Source of the DNA: JAAYPI01 sp963668615
GTDB taxonomy: Bacteria; Bacteroidota; Bacteroidia; Bacteroidales; Paludibacteraceae
Assembly: GCA_963668615.2 (NCBI GenBank)
Contig: CAXXCL010000003.1
Span: 124,001-188,000 of the forward strand
Direction of reading: 5' to 3'
Length of the DNA: 64,000 nt
The first letter of the stretch is position 1. Every line of letters begins with the position of its first letter. The translations under genes and the position numbers were made by a program. The notes beneath the pieces are model-generated. The model did no database searches, was not told the origin of the DNA, and saw only the letters and a list, made by a program, of their open reading frames with translations. Shown piece after piece: positions 52,265 through 61,874 of this stretch.

Positions 52265-53551
52265 ATGCAATTAATTAAATACCCTAAAAAAGAAGATTGG
52301 ACAACGATACTCGCTCGTCCGGCTTTTGACAATACCAACTTGCTTGATTTAGTGGGCACTATTCTGAAAGACATTGCCAAACGAGGTGATATGGCTGTGA
52401 AAGAATATGAACTCAAATTCGACAACGTACAAATAGACACTTTACAAGTATCCGAAAAAGAAATGGCGGAAGCCGAAAAATCAGTTTCTTCCGAACTAAA
52501 AAATGCCATTCTATTGGCAAAAAATAATATTGAAAAATTCCATACTGCACAACAACATGAAATGCCCGTTGTAGAAACAATGCCGGGTGTAACCTGTTGG
52601 CAAAAAGCTATGCCAATAGAAAAAGTAGGCTTGTACGTACCAGGCGGTACAGCTCCCCTATTTTCTACCGTACTGATGTTGGCAATTCCCGCACAAATAG
52701 CCCAATGCAAAGAAATAGTACTGTGTTCTCCGCCCAACAAAGAAGGAAAAATCCATCCTGCTGTTCTGTTCGCTGCAAAAGTGGCAGGTGTCAGTAAAAT
52801 ATTCAAAATAGGTGGCGTACAAGCCATTGGTGCGATGGCATACGGAACGGAAAGTGTTCCGAAAGTATATAAGATTTTTGGGCCCGGAAATCAGTACGTT
52901 ACCGCAGCCAAACAATTGGTTAGCCTGAATAAAGTTGCCATTGATATGCCCGCCGGTCCATCGGAAGTAGAAGTTATTGCCGATGAAACGGCTATTCCCG
53001 CATTTGTAGCTTCCGACCTGCTTTCACAAGCAGAGCACGGAGTAGACAGCCAAGCTATGTTGATAACCACCAGCGAAACATTGGCTAACGCCGTTATGAC
53101 TGAAGTGGAAACCCAATGGAAAGAACTTCCTCGGAAAGATATTGCTGAAAAATCGCTTGCCAACAGTAAAATAATTATTGTAAAAAACATCGATGAAATT
53201 ATTGATATTACGAATGAATATGCACCCGAACATTTGATTATTTCAACCACAAATTATCGTGCTGTTGCCGACAAAATTATTAATGCGGGATCCATTTTTT
53301 TAGGCAATTTGACACCCGAAAGTGCGGGTGATTACGCTTCGGGTACCAACCACACCTTACCTACCAACGGCAATGCAAAAGCATACAGTGGTGTTAACTT
53401 GGATAGCTTCTGCAAACGAATCACCTACCAAGAAATCACCTCGGAAGGTTTACAAAAAATAGGTCCAACCATCGAAATAATGGCAGAAAACGAAATGTTA
53501 TTCGCTCATAAGAATGCGGTGAGGTTGAGATTGAAGGGAGGAAAAATCTAA
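52265..53551 (+). CDS. hisD: histidinol dehydrogenase
   Basis: Oxidises histidinol to histidine in two steps with NAD and zinc. It is 428 residues with GLYVPGGTAPLFSTVLMLA, FGPGNQYVTAAKQLVSL, DMPAGPSEVEVIADETA, LSQAEHGVDSQAMLI and SGTNHTLPTNGNAKAYSGV. It follows hisG in the same transcript. hisC and hisB are not next but lie in another operon about 41 kb away. Confidence 0.97.
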   Translation: MQLIKYPKKEDWTTILARPAFDNTNLLDLVGTILKDIAKRGDMAVKEYELKFDNVQIDTLQVSEKEMAEAEKSVSSELKNAILLAKNNIEKFHTAQQHEMPVVETMPGVTCWQKAMPIEKVGLYVPGGTAPLFSTVLMLAIPAQIAQCKEIVLCSPPNKEGKIHPAVLFAAKVAGVSKIFKIGGVQAIGAMAYGTESVPKVYKIFGPGNQYVTAAKQLVSLNKVAIDMPAGPSEVEVIADETAIPAFVASDLLSQAEHGVDSQAMLITTSETLANAVMTEVETQWKELPRKDIAEKSLANSKIIIVKNIDEIIDITNEYAPEHLIISTTNYRAVADKIINAGSIFLGNLTPESAGDYASGTNHTLPTNGNAKAYSGVNLDSFCKRITYQEITSEGLQKIGPTIEIMAENEMLFAHKNAVRLRLKGGKI

Positions 53552-53669
53552 TGGGTTAAATACGATTGCAAAATTTAATATAAAAAAATTTGCTACTTAT
53601 AAACCACTTAATCGATCACTACACACAAAATACGTCACGGCATTTTGGAACAAGATAAAAAATATACCA

Positions 53670-54704
53670 ATGAATAGACTGATGTTTCTAATTTCAGCAA
53701 TTTTAATTTCTTCCACTCAACTTTTTGCAAAGACTGTGGTTAATGTTGCTGAAAACACATTTAAAATTGAAGGAACCGGTGGAGAAAAAGAATTTTATTA
53801 TGGTTTTTCCCAGGGCGACCAATTGATTTTTAACTTTGAAGAGGTAAATGGAAAAGAATTGAAAGAAGTTGAGATAACAGAACTTCCATCATCTTCTAAA
53901 TTTATGGATTACAAGAAGAAGAAAATTAAAAACAAAATTATAACTGTTCAAAGAACCGGTATTTACAAATTCAGATTTTCAAATGCTGTGCTTGGAGATC
54001 GTATCTGTAAAATGAAAATTCAACGAATTCCGGCCTCCGACTTAACTAAAAATTTTAATTCATCCGTATATTGGAAAACTGTACAAGACACGACTTACAC
54101 ACCAACTACAGAGAGATTTTTGGTGAAAAGTGATACCATAGCACAAGAAATTTATTCAGGCAACCCGCAAATCTCTTCACAAAATGCATTAAATCGAAAC
54201 AAGAACTCTCAAGTAATTGATTTCACGTTGCCGGACAATACCATATCATGGAGTTTCTACATTGGAACAGGTAGAGAGGGAAAAGCTGAATATGAAAAAG
54301 TAAAGTCAAGCTTTATCGGTAGTGCGGCAAACCTGATTTCAAAAATATCAAATTATGGTCCATTAGCTGCTTTGGCATTAACAGGCGTTTCTTATTTCAA
54401 GCAAGTTCAAGGTGAAGATAATGTAAAGTATTGGTTTTTGACCGATGCAAATAATGTGGCACTTTTTAATGCCGGAAAAACATTCCATCAGTATAAAAAG
54501 GGAGACGTAATAAATGAAGCCTCTCAAATGAAATATCCCTTGAAGGGGAAAATATACCTTGCATTATTAAATGACAATACCATTGACCCAATCGTAGTAA
54601 CAGTTAAAGTTGCAGCTATTCAGGTAAAACAAGAATGGGACACACGAGTAAAACAGGTTATGAGAGTAATTAATCGACAAGAACCATATTTGAAAAGCAA
54701 TTAG
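53670..54704 (+). CDS. secreted protein of unknown function
   Basis: Protein of 344 residues with a signal peptide (MNRLMFLISAILISSTQLFA, then KTVVN). Beta-rich first half (FKIEGTGGEKEFYYGFSQGD), then a segment with YIGTGREGKAEYEKVKSSF and a hydrophobic run near residues 225-240 (LISKISNYGPLAALALTGVS). I do not recognise a family. It lies 8 bases upstream of the DUF1003 gene and is probably in the same operon; both may be envelope proteins. Confidence 0.65.
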   Translation: MNRLMFLISAILISSTQLFAKTVVNVAENTFKIEGTGGEKEFYYGFSQGDQLIFNFEEVNGKELKEVEITELPSSSKFMDYKKKKIKNKIITVQRTGIYKFRFSNAVLGDRICKMKIQRIPASDLTKNFNSSVYWKTVQDTTYTPTTERFLVKSDTIAQEIYSGNPQISSQNALNRNKNSQVIDFTLPDNTISWSFYIGTGREGKAEYEKVKSSFIGSAANLISKISNYGPLAALALTGVSYFKQVQGEDNVKYWFLTDANNVALFNAGKTFHQYKKGDVINEASQMKYPLKGKIYLALLNDNTIDPIVVTVKVAAIQVKQEWDTRVKQVMRVINRQEPYLKSN

Positions 54705-54712
54705 ACATAAAA

Positions 54713-55435
54713 ATGAACAAGATGAAAACGTTTCTTAGTGATGTTTCAAACAAGGAATTTCCGGTTTCCGAAAAAGTTTCGGCTAAAACAATCAGACATT
54801 CCGTTTTAAATTTAATTCAAAAAGACAATCCTCAATTTTCACATGAGAGTTTTATTGCCTTGAGTGAATTAAACAAATACAGAGAAAAAGCAATATCAGA
54901 TTACCTTAAGAAAGAAATCGGCGAATTAACCAATCTCGAAGAAACTGTGTTAAATTCGGTAACAAGTGACACAATTTTAACCGATAAAGTTGAAGGAGAA
55001 GATGGACAAAAGCTAACTGTAGGACAAAAGGTGTCTGATAAAGTTGCTTCATTTGGTGGTAGTTGGACATTCATTATTTCATTTGGGGTTTTTATTCTTA
55101 TTTGGATTTCTCTAAATGCATTCTGGCTTTTCAACAAAGGATTTGATCCCTACCCTTTTATACTTCTCAATCTAATATTGTCGTGTGTAGCGGCATTACA
55201 AGCACCGGTTATTATGATGAGTCAGAATCGACAAGAAGAAAAAGACAGGGATAGAGCAAAAAAAGACTACATGATAAACCTTAAATCAGAATTGGAAATA
55301 AGGACATTACATGAGAAAATTGATCATTTTATAATGGACCAACAACAAGAACTTTTGGAGTTGCAAAAAATTCAAATTGATATGATGAAAGACATCTTAA
55401 AACAAGTTGAAAAGAAAACCTCAGAAAATATCTGA
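54713..55435 (+). CDS. DUF1003-family membrane protein
   Basis: Protein of 240 residues. N-terminal ~100 residues are soluble and charged; then KVSDKVASFGGSWTFIISFG and two helices (residues ~115-138 and 142-165) with the DUF1003 hallmark LLNLILSCVAALQAPVIMMSQNRQ, followed by a coiled-coil C-terminus (DRDRAKKDYMINLKSELEIR onward). Function unknown, commonly inner-membrane. An alternative ATG lies at 54722. Confidence 0.82.
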   Translation: MNKMKTFLSDVSNKEFPVSEKVSAKTIRHSVLNLIQKDNPQFSHESFIALSELNKYREKAISDYLKKEIGELTNLEETVLNSVTSDTILTDKVEGEDGQKLTVGQKVSDKVASFGGSWTFIISFGVFILIWISLNAFWLFNKGFDPYPFILLNLILSCVAALQAPVIMMSQNRQEEKDRDRAKKDYMINLKSELEIRTLHEKIDHFIMDQQQELLELQKIQIDMMKDILKQVEKKTSENI

Positions 55436-55512
55436 CAAATTAAATTGTAAGCTTAAACTTTTATCGTTGTTATAATCACAGCGAATATACAACCCTCAGC
55501 AATATAAAAAAT

Positions 55513-55698
55513 ATGAAAGAAAACATGAGAAACAACAATCCTGCCGGAGGTGCAATATACGGATTAGGACTTATCGGAGCAGCCATTTATTTTATCTCCA
55601 CTGCCAGTACATTTTGGATTGGCGTACTTGGATTTTTAAAAGCTCTCGTTTGGCCGGTTTTTATGGTTTATGAGGCTTTTAAATATTTCGGAATATAA
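55513..55698 (+). CDS. mini membrane protein
   Basis: Protein of 61 residues, MKENMRNNNPAGGAIYGLGL onwards: a GG-rich start and two hydrophobic stretches (about residues 13-30 and 33-52, ending EAFKYFGI). Alternative ATG at 55525. Similar small proteins with an NPAGGAxYGLG motif are widespread; the function is unknown. Confidence 0.6.
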   Translation: MKENMRNNNPAGGAIYGLGLIGAAIYFISTASTFWIGVLGFLKALVWPVFMVYEAFKYFGI

Positions 55699-55729
55699 AA
55701 AATATAAACGATTAAACACTCCGATTTGA

Positions 55730-56287
55730 ATGCCACCTAAAGCAGTAAAAACAGTACGACAGATTATCTATTATCAATATGCCAAAATAATAGCCGAATC
55801 ATCAGGATTCGGAAAGGAAAATTATGGCATGATTATGACAAAATGGAAGCAATTAAATGAGGGAACTATTCATTGGTCAAGCTCTGTCAGAGAATGGTTG
55901 AAAGAAAAGGAAAACGCTAATAGTTGTATTTATTGTGGGGAAGAAAAAGAACTGACAGTGGAACATATTTTGCCCAAATCATGCGGTGGTGAAGATATAC
56001 CGGACAATGTTGTAATGGTTTGCAAAAGTTGTAATTGCTCTAAAGGGGGTAAGCGACTTTACGAATGGCGTGGTTTAATCGCCAAAGACACCTATCATCG
56101 TATCGCTGAAGGCAAATACCTCAAATACCTTTTTGCTCTTCATGAAAAACAAGGCACATTGGATTTTGATAATGTGCAAGATCTTTGCCAAAATTGCAAT
56201 ATGCAAAAATGTTGCGAAAAGGACGATTCTGTGGGCAAATTATCCGTTTATTGTATTGAAGGGTGCTTTCATAAAAAAGCAAAATGA
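55730..56287 (+). CDS. HNH-type endonuclease with extra Cys-rich tail
   Basis: Protein of 185 residues. HNH core: CIYCGEEKELTVEHILPKSC (zinc CxxC and the catalytic HxxP-type His), then VVMVCKSCNCSKGGKRL with the second CxxC and conserved Asn/Gly. The C-terminal tail has CQNCNMQKCC and a further C...C, more Cys than a standard HNH. It sits 31 bases after the mini membrane protein; no toxin-antitoxin, restriction partner or intron is evident. The role could be defence, repair or RNA processing. Confidence 0.78.
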   Translation: MPPKAVKTVRQIIYYQYAKIIAESSGFGKENYGMIMTKWKQLNEGTIHWSSSVREWLKEKENANSCIYCGEEKELTVEHILPKSCGGEDIPDNVVMVCKSCNCSKGGKRLYEWRGLIAKDTYHRIAEGKYLKYLFALHEKQGTLDFDNVQDLCQNCNMQKCCEKDDSVGKLSVYCIEGCFHKKAK

Positions 56288-56421
56288 AAGGTAAAATTGG
56301 AAATACGCACCAGCCAATCCATTCTCTTTCATACCTAAATTTCATAGAAGAAGCAGGAATAATCGTCTTGCTTTTGTATTTATTTAGGTTTCAAATGAGC
56401 TGTATTTTAACATAGATTTAT

Positions 56422-56429
56422 TACTTTTG
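56422..56429 (+). promoter_or_regulatory. -7 box upstream of the OmpA/PA14 gene
   Basis: TACTTTTG matches TAnnTTTG; it would give a ~140-base leader to the ATG at 56575. The leader region 56435-56574 holds no clear gene; an 80-codon ORF there runs across the OmpA gene in another frame and looks spurious. Confidence 0.4.
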
Positions 56430-56574
56430 CACTTTTATTGCTTGTAATTCAGCATGAAAAGCCAAATTGGCAATGCAAATAACATCACAAATCACACTCC
56501 TGAAACAATAAAAAACATTGTTTTAGTTATAAGTAACAGCTTTTTTATTGCCTTTCTATCAAAATTTATACAGC

Positions 56575-57546
56575 ATGAGATATTTATTAATCATTTTAAG
56601 TTTGTTTGGCGTTCTTTTTTCAGGATATGGACAGACGAGTACAAAAGTAAGAGTCAAAACTACCAAGTCGGTCGCCAAACAAGGGGGAAAAAATGATATA
56701 TTTGGAAGTACTAAAGAAATGTTTTTTTCTTTGAAAGGGGATATTTATTTAGTAGATTCGGGCTTCTCAGGACTATCCGAACTCTCAAAATACAAACCTA
56801 CAGGCAGTATCTACACGAAAAAAATTAATATTCCCATTACAAAATTTGACCGCGGTTTTCCGGGAATTACGAACAGATTTGAATGGTTTGCCATAGATTA
56901 CAACGGGACATTTTACATAGCCAAAACCAAAGACTATTACTTCTCGTTATTATCTGATGACGGTTCTCTTTTGTATATTGACAACCAATTAATTATTGAA
57001 AATGATGGGTTGCACCAACCTCTCAAAATGATACAAAAAATTCCTCTCTCCAAAGGTTACCATCAAATAAGATTAACGTACTTCCAAGGTCCTCGGCTAC
57101 TCTTAGCTTTACAATTAAAAATGTCTACTGACAATGTAGAATATGTTCCCTTCGATTTGGAAAAGCTTAATCCGTTGACTATACAAGATACACCCAATGA
57201 AATAAAAATCCTCATGAAAGATGGCATATTATTCGATTTTGATAGTGACGATATACAAGATGACACAAAAAAAATATTAGAAGAAATCAAACGATACTAC
57301 CTTGATAGAATAACTTTTAAAGAAATTATTATTGAAGGACATACGGACGATATGGGATCAACCGAATATAATCAAGCCTTGTCTCAACGTAGAGCAGATG
57401 GTATTGCTAACTTTTTTATATCGGAAGGAATATCAAAAGAAAAAATAAAGACCATCGGTTGCGGAGAAGAAAAGCCATTGGTTAAAAACGATAATGATCA
57501 AAACAGAGCTACTAATAGAAGAGTTGAACTTCGAATTATTAAATAA
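56575..57546 (+). CDS. OmpA-family protein with PA14-like domain
   Basis: Secreted protein of about 323 residues starting MRYLLIILSLFGVLFSGYGQ (signal peptide; the upstream ATG at 56548 is less likely). Residues ~75-180 look like a PA14/GLEYA sugar-binding domain (YFSLLSDDGSLLYIDNQLII, KGYHQIRLTYFQGP). C-terminal OmpA peptidoglycan-binding domain: EGHTDDMGSTEYNQALSQRR, CGEEKPLVKNDNDQNRATNR. Suggests an outer-membrane protein linking the cell wall to carbohydrate. Confidence 0.82.
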   Translation: MRYLLIILSLFGVLFSGYGQTSTKVRVKTTKSVAKQGGKNDIFGSTKEMFFSLKGDIYLVDSGFSGLSELSKYKPTGSIYTKKINIPITKFDRGFPGITNRFEWFAIDYNGTFYIAKTKDYYFSLLSDDGSLLYIDNQLIIENDGLHQPLKMIQKIPLSKGYHQIRLTYFQGPRLLLALQLKMSTDNVEYVPFDLEKLNPLTIQDTPNEIKILMKDGILFDFDSDDIQDDTKKILEEIKRYYLDRITFKEIIIEGHTDDMGSTEYNQALSQRRADGIANFFISEGISKEKIKTIGCGEEKPLVKNDNDQNRATNRRVELRIIK

Positions 57547-57563
57547 TTACATGAAATAACAAT

Positions 57564-57606
57564 AAAAAAGGAGACTTTGCTTTGATAGCAAATCTCCTTT
57601 TTTCTG
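57564..57606. terminator. bidirectional terminator
   Basis: AAAAAAGGAGA pairs with TCTCCTTTTTT, with an inner TTTGC/GCAAA stem. It lies between the convergent OmpA-family and mutB genes. Confidence 0.8.
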
Positions 57607-57626
57607 TTTAACTATAATTCTTTGAA

Positions 57627-59753
57627 TTACTCTGCCAAAAGGATTTCCATAATGGTACAAGCTGCTTTTGCTACCGGACTACCAGGTCCAAAGATAGCAG
57701 CAACACCTGCTTTATAGAGGAAGTCATAATCCTGAGCAGGAATAACACCGCCGGCAATTACAATGATATCTTCTCGACCCAATTTTTTGAGCTCTGCAAT
57801 TACCTGTGGAATCAAGGTTTTGTGCCCTGCAGCCAAGGAAGAAACGCCCATTACATGGACATCATTTTCTACCGCTTGCTTAGCAGCTTCAGCCGGAGTT
57901 TGAAACAAAGGTCCCATATCTACATCAAAACCGCAATCGGCATAACCGGTAGCAACTACTTTAGCACCACGGTCGTGACCATCTTGTCCCATTTTTGCCA
58001 CCATAATACGAGGTTGACGACCTTCTTTTTTAGCAAATTTTGCTGTCAATTCGCAGGCTCTAATAAAGTCTGCGTCATTTTTGGTTCCTGCACTGTACAC
58101 TCCTGATATTGTTCTAATTGTTGCTTTATATCTTCCTACAATCACTTCGCAAGCATCTGAAATTTCGCCCAAAGTAGCACGAACTTTAGCGGCTTCTACT
58201 GCTAATTCAAGCAAATTACCCTTACCTGTTTCCACGCATTTGGTAATAGCGGCTAATGCTGCTTTTACAGCATTGTTATCACGTTCTTTTTTCAATTTAT
58301 TCAAACGTTCAATTTGTTGCAAACGAACGGATGTATTATCTACTTCCAAAATATCAATTGGATCTTCTTTTTCCAAACGATATTTGTTGATACCTACAAT
58401 GGTTTGTTGGCAAGAGTCGATACGTGCTTGGGTGCGAGCAGCAGCTTCTTCGATACGCATTTTCGGAACACCGGTTTCGATAGCGGCAGCCATACCACCC
58501 AGTTTTTCAACTTCTTCAATCAACGTCCATGCTTTTTCTGCCAATTCATTCGTTAAAGATTCTACGTAAAAAGAACCCGCCCAAGGGTCAACTTCACGAC
58601 AAATATTGGTTTCTTGTTGAATATAAATTTGTGTATTACGAGCAATACGAGCTGAAAAATCGGTTGGAAGAGCAATAGCTTCATCCAACGCATTGGTATG
58701 AAGAGATTGTGTGTGCCCCAAAGCAGCCGCCATTGCTTCAATGCAAGTACGACCAACATTGTTGAACGGATCTTGTTCCGTTAATGACCAACCTGAAGTT
58801 TGACAGTGTGTACGCAACGCTAAAGACTTAGAATTTTTAGGGTTAAATTGTTTTACGATTTTTGCCCACAACAGACGAGCAGCACGCATCTTAGCAATTT
58901 CCATAAAATGGTTCGTACCAATTGCCCAAAAGAAAGATAAACGTGGAGCAAATGCATCAATATCCATTCCTGCATTAACACCGGCACGTAAATATTCCAA
59001 ACCGTCTGCTAAAGTATAGGCTAACTCAATATCCGCAGTTGCACCTGCTTCTTGCATGTGGTAACCTGAGATAGAAATTGAGTTGAACTTAGGCATATTT
59101 TTGGAAGTATATTCGAAAATATCGGCGATAATCTTCATAGAAAACTTAGGTGGATAAATGTACGTGTTACGCACCATAAATTCTTTCAAAATATCGTTTT
59201 GAATGGTTCCTGCCATTTCTTCCAATTTTGCACCTTGTTCCAATCCGGCATTGATATAGAAAGCCAAAATAGGAAGAACGGCACCATTCATGGTCATAGA
59301 TACGGACATTTTATTCAACGGAATACCGTCAAATAATACTTTCATATCTTCAATGGAGCAAATAGACACACCGGCTTTACCAACGTCTCCTACTACTCTT
59401 TCATGGTCAGCATCGTATCCACGATGCGTTGCTAAGTCAAATGCTACAGACAAACCTTTTTGTCCCGCAGCTAAATTTCGACGATAAAAAGCGTTACTTT
59501 CTTCGGCGGTTGAAAATCCTGCGTATTGGCGAATAGTCCAAGGACGCATCACATACATCGTGCTATATGGACCACGAAGAAAGGGTGCAATACCGGCAGC
59601 ATAGTTCAAATGCTCCATGCCTTTGGTATCTTGTTTTGTATAAAAAGGCTTTACTGAAATATGTTCAGGAGTTAACCACGTTTCTTCTGTTTCGTTCACG
59701 GCAGAAGAAGCAGTAATATCTTGAATGCTAATCTCTTTAAAATTTGGTTTCAT
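57627..59753 (-). CDS. mutB: methylmalonyl-CoA mutase, large (catalytic) subunit
   Basis: Adenosylcobalamin-dependent isomerase converting succinyl-CoA to methylmalonyl-CoA. It is 708 residues: TIM-barrel N-terminus (GPYSTMYVMRPWTIRQYAGF), then the C-terminal B12 domain with KMGQDGHDRGAKVVATGYAD (DxHxxG base-off motif) and SSLAAGHKTLIPQV, IAGGVIPAQDYDF. Ninety-six bases after mutA. Feeds the epimerase and decarboxylase elsewhere in the window. Confidence 0.97.
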   Translation of the reverse strand: MKPNFKEISIQDITASSAVNETEETWLTPEHISVKPFYTKQDTKGMEHLNYAAGIAPFLRGPYSTMYVMRPWTIRQYAGFSTAEESNAFYRRNLAAGQKGLSVAFDLATHRGYDADHERVVGDVGKAGVSICSIEDMKVLFDGIPLNKMSVSMTMNGAVLPILAFYINAGLEQGAKLEEMAGTIQNDILKEFMVRNTYIYPPKFSMKIIADIFEYTSKNMPKFNSISISGYHMQEAGATADIELAYTLADGLEYLRAGVNAGMDIDAFAPRLSFFWAIGTNHFMEIAKMRAARLLWAKIVKQFNPKNSKSLALRTHCQTSGWSLTEQDPFNNVGRTCIEAMAAALGHTQSLHTNALDEAIALPTDFSARIARNTQIYIQQETNICREVDPWAGSFYVESLTNELAEKAWTLIEEVEKLGGMAAAIETGVPKMRIEEAAARTQARIDSCQQTIVGINKYRLEKEDPIDILEVDNTSVRLQQIERLNKLKKERDNNAVKAALAAITKCVETGKGNLLELAVEAAKVRATLGEISDACEVIVGRYKATIRTISGVYSAGTKNDADFIRACELTAKFAKKEGRQPRIMVAKMGQDGHDRGAKVVATGYADCGFDVDMGPLFQTPAEAAKQAVENDVHVMGVSSLAAGHKTLIPQVIAELKKLGREDIIVIAGGVIPAQDYDFLYKAGVAAIFGPGSPVAKAACTIMEILLAE

Positions 59754-59849
59754 ATATGTAAAATTATTATTTTTATTTATTAACCACTATTCCCTTTAGG
59801 AATTAGTGAAATTACATTAGTTGGTTTTGTAATTCCAACTCTTGTTTTA

Positions 59850-61748
59850 TTATTTCACAAGTTTAGCATTAAACTCTTTCAAGGTTTCCAACACATTGGA
59901 TTTCACATGAATAAAAGACTCTATTCCTTTGGCTTTCAAATCGTCCATGCAAGCAGGAGCACCTGCAACTACAAATAAAGCTTTACCTTTCAATAAGTCA
60001 TATGCAGCAGGAGCAAATTCTGCGTATTCATCATCACTAGAACAAAGAACCACAATATCAGCTTTTGCATTTAAAGCCGCTTTTACACCTTCTTCAACGG
60101 TTTCGAAACCTAAATTATCTACAATTTCATATCCGGCACAAGCAAAGAAGTTAGATGAAAATTGAGACCGAGCCAAACGCATGGACAAACTACCTATTGT
60201 CAACATAAATACTTTTGGTTGTTTAGCCGCAGCTTCCGTTGCAAAGCGTAATACCTCAAATTGTTCGGCAGCACGAGTTTGGGGAACAACATCTTTGCTA
60301 TCACCCCCACAACCGCAACCACATTTTGCTGATTTTTTAGTTACTTTATCAGATGCTTTTTCCGTAAAATTAGGGAATTGGTTGGTTCCAAGTAAAACTT
60401 CTCTACGAGAAGCAACATATTTTTCACGTTTCGCACTGATATCTTTCATTTCTTGTTGAACTTTTCCGGCTTCTACCAAAGCAAAGAAGCCTCCGTTATT
60501 TTCTACATCGAGAAATACTTTCCATGCTTGTTCTGCTATTTTAGCAGTCAATGTTTCGATGTAGTAAGAACCCGCGGCAGGGTCGCTCACTTTATCAAAA
60601 TGAGATTCTTCCTTCAACAGTAATTGTTGATTACGAGCAATGCGTTCGGAAAAATCATCGCTAGCTTTGAATGTTATATCGTATGGATTAACAATCATGG
60701 AATCGACGCCTCCTAATGCGGCACTCATAGCTTCCGTTTGTGTACGAAGCATGTTTACACTGGCATCAAAAACAGTTTTATTGTAGATAGAAGTCTCTGC
60801 ATGAATTTTCATTTTTGCAGCACAAAGACATGTCCCGTCAGGTGCTGTATTCGGGCATTCTTTTCTACGACAAACAGGTTTATATGCTTCTACTATTTTA
60901 GCCCAAAGAAGGCGAGCAGCACGAAATTTTGCAATTTCCATGAAATAATTTCCACCAACACCAAAATTAAATTTGATTTTTTTAGCAACCAAAGAACTAT
61001 CAACACCTGCTTCTACAAGAGAAGAAAGGTATTCGTTGCCCCAAGCTAAAGCGTAACCCAATTCTTGAGAAATATAAGCTCCTGCATTGTTTAATGTTGT
61101 TACATTAACAGCAACAACCCGGTAAAATGGCAAAACGGACGCAGCCTCTACTACCGCCTTCAATTTCGATACAATAAATTCTTTTTCAATATCTTTACCC
61201 TTACGAAGTATCCTGTCTATTGGATCACAATTGATAGAACCTTGCAATTTGGTCAAATCGTATTTTTGAGTGTTAAAGTATGCCACCAAAAGATTTGCCA
61301 AATCGGCACCACTTCTAACACATATTTTAAAATTTAATTCTACACAGTCAGCACAAATACCATTCAATAATGTCGAGATGTAATTTGCATCAAGAGCATC
61401 TTTTTTAATTTGAAAACCCAACGAAGTAATTCCTTTGTTGAGGAGTTCCAATGCTTTCTTATTAGCACTTTTTGCGTCTTCAACTTCAATATCCTGACGT
61501 ACAAACCAATCGTTATTTGCTTTGGTTCCTCTTACGTAAGGGAATTTGCCCGGAGCCGAATCTAAGCTCTTTAATGATTCAACATCTCCTTGACGATAAA
61601 AGGGCATTACTTCAAAGCCTTCATCAGTACGCCAAACAAGCTTTTTAGCAAAATCTGCACCCTTAAGGTCAACAGTGATTTTTTCCATCCACTTTTCCGT
61701 GGTAATTTCAGGAAAATCTGCTAAAAGATTTAATTTTTTTTCTGCCAT
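59850..61748 (-). CDS. mutA: methylmalonyl-CoA mutase, small subunit
   Basis: Structural partner of MutB, 632 residues. The barrel half is conserved (VGGNYFMEIAKFRAARLLWA). The C-terminal B12-like domain has no DxHxxG, as expected for the non-catalytic subunit. Unusual are two Cys clusters: CRRKECPNTAPDGTCLC near residue 295 and KKSAKCGCGCGG near residue 475. These may bind metal. First gene of the mutA-mutB pair. Confidence 0.93.
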   Translation of the reverse strand: MAEKKLNLLADFPEITTEKWMEKITVDLKGADFAKKLVWRTDEGFEVMPFYRQGDVESLKSLDSAPGKFPYVRGTKANNDWFVRQDIEVEDAKSANKKALELLNKGITSLGFQIKKDALDANYISTLLNGICADCVELNFKICVRSGADLANLLVAYFNTQKYDLTKLQGSINCDPIDRILRKGKDIEKEFIVSKLKAVVEAASVLPFYRVVAVNVTTLNNAGAYISQELGYALAWGNEYLSSLVEAGVDSSLVAKKIKFNFGVGGNYFMEIAKFRAARLLWAKIVEAYKPVCRRKECPNTAPDGTCLCAAKMKIHAETSIYNKTVFDASVNMLRTQTEAMSAALGGVDSMIVNPYDITFKASDDFSERIARNQQLLLKEESHFDKVSDPAAGSYYIETLTAKIAEQAWKVFLDVENNGGFFALVEAGKVQQEMKDISAKREKYVASRREVLLGTNQFPNFTEKASDKVTKKSAKCGCGCGGDSKDVVPQTRAAEQFEVLRFATEAAAKQPKVFMLTIGSLSMRLARSQFSSNFFACAGYEIVDNLGFETVEEGVKAALNAKADIVVLCSSDDEYAEFAPAAYDLLKGKALFVVAGAPACMDDLKAKGIESFIHVKSNVLETLKEFNAKLVK

Positions 61749-61846
61749 AAAATATAAATTAAAGAATGATTTTTCAAAACTCAGCGAAATTACAAGTTTT
61801 CAGCAACATAATGAATTTTATGGCTTGTAAATTTTTAGAAAAGAAG

Positions 61847-61854
61847 TACTTTTG
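61847..61854 (+). promoter_or_regulatory. promoter for the ttcA operon
   Basis: TACTTTTG matches TAnnTTTG; 19 bases upstream CTTG (61824-61827) is one base off TTTG. Ends 20 bases before the ATG at 61875. Confidence 0.5.
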
Positions 61855-61874
61855 TTTCGAAAACGTGCATTTAT

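Noticed and set aside
56454..56696. 80-codon ORF before the OmpA/PA14 gene
   Set aside because: It runs across the signal peptide of the OmpA-family gene in a different frame and has no recognisable domain.
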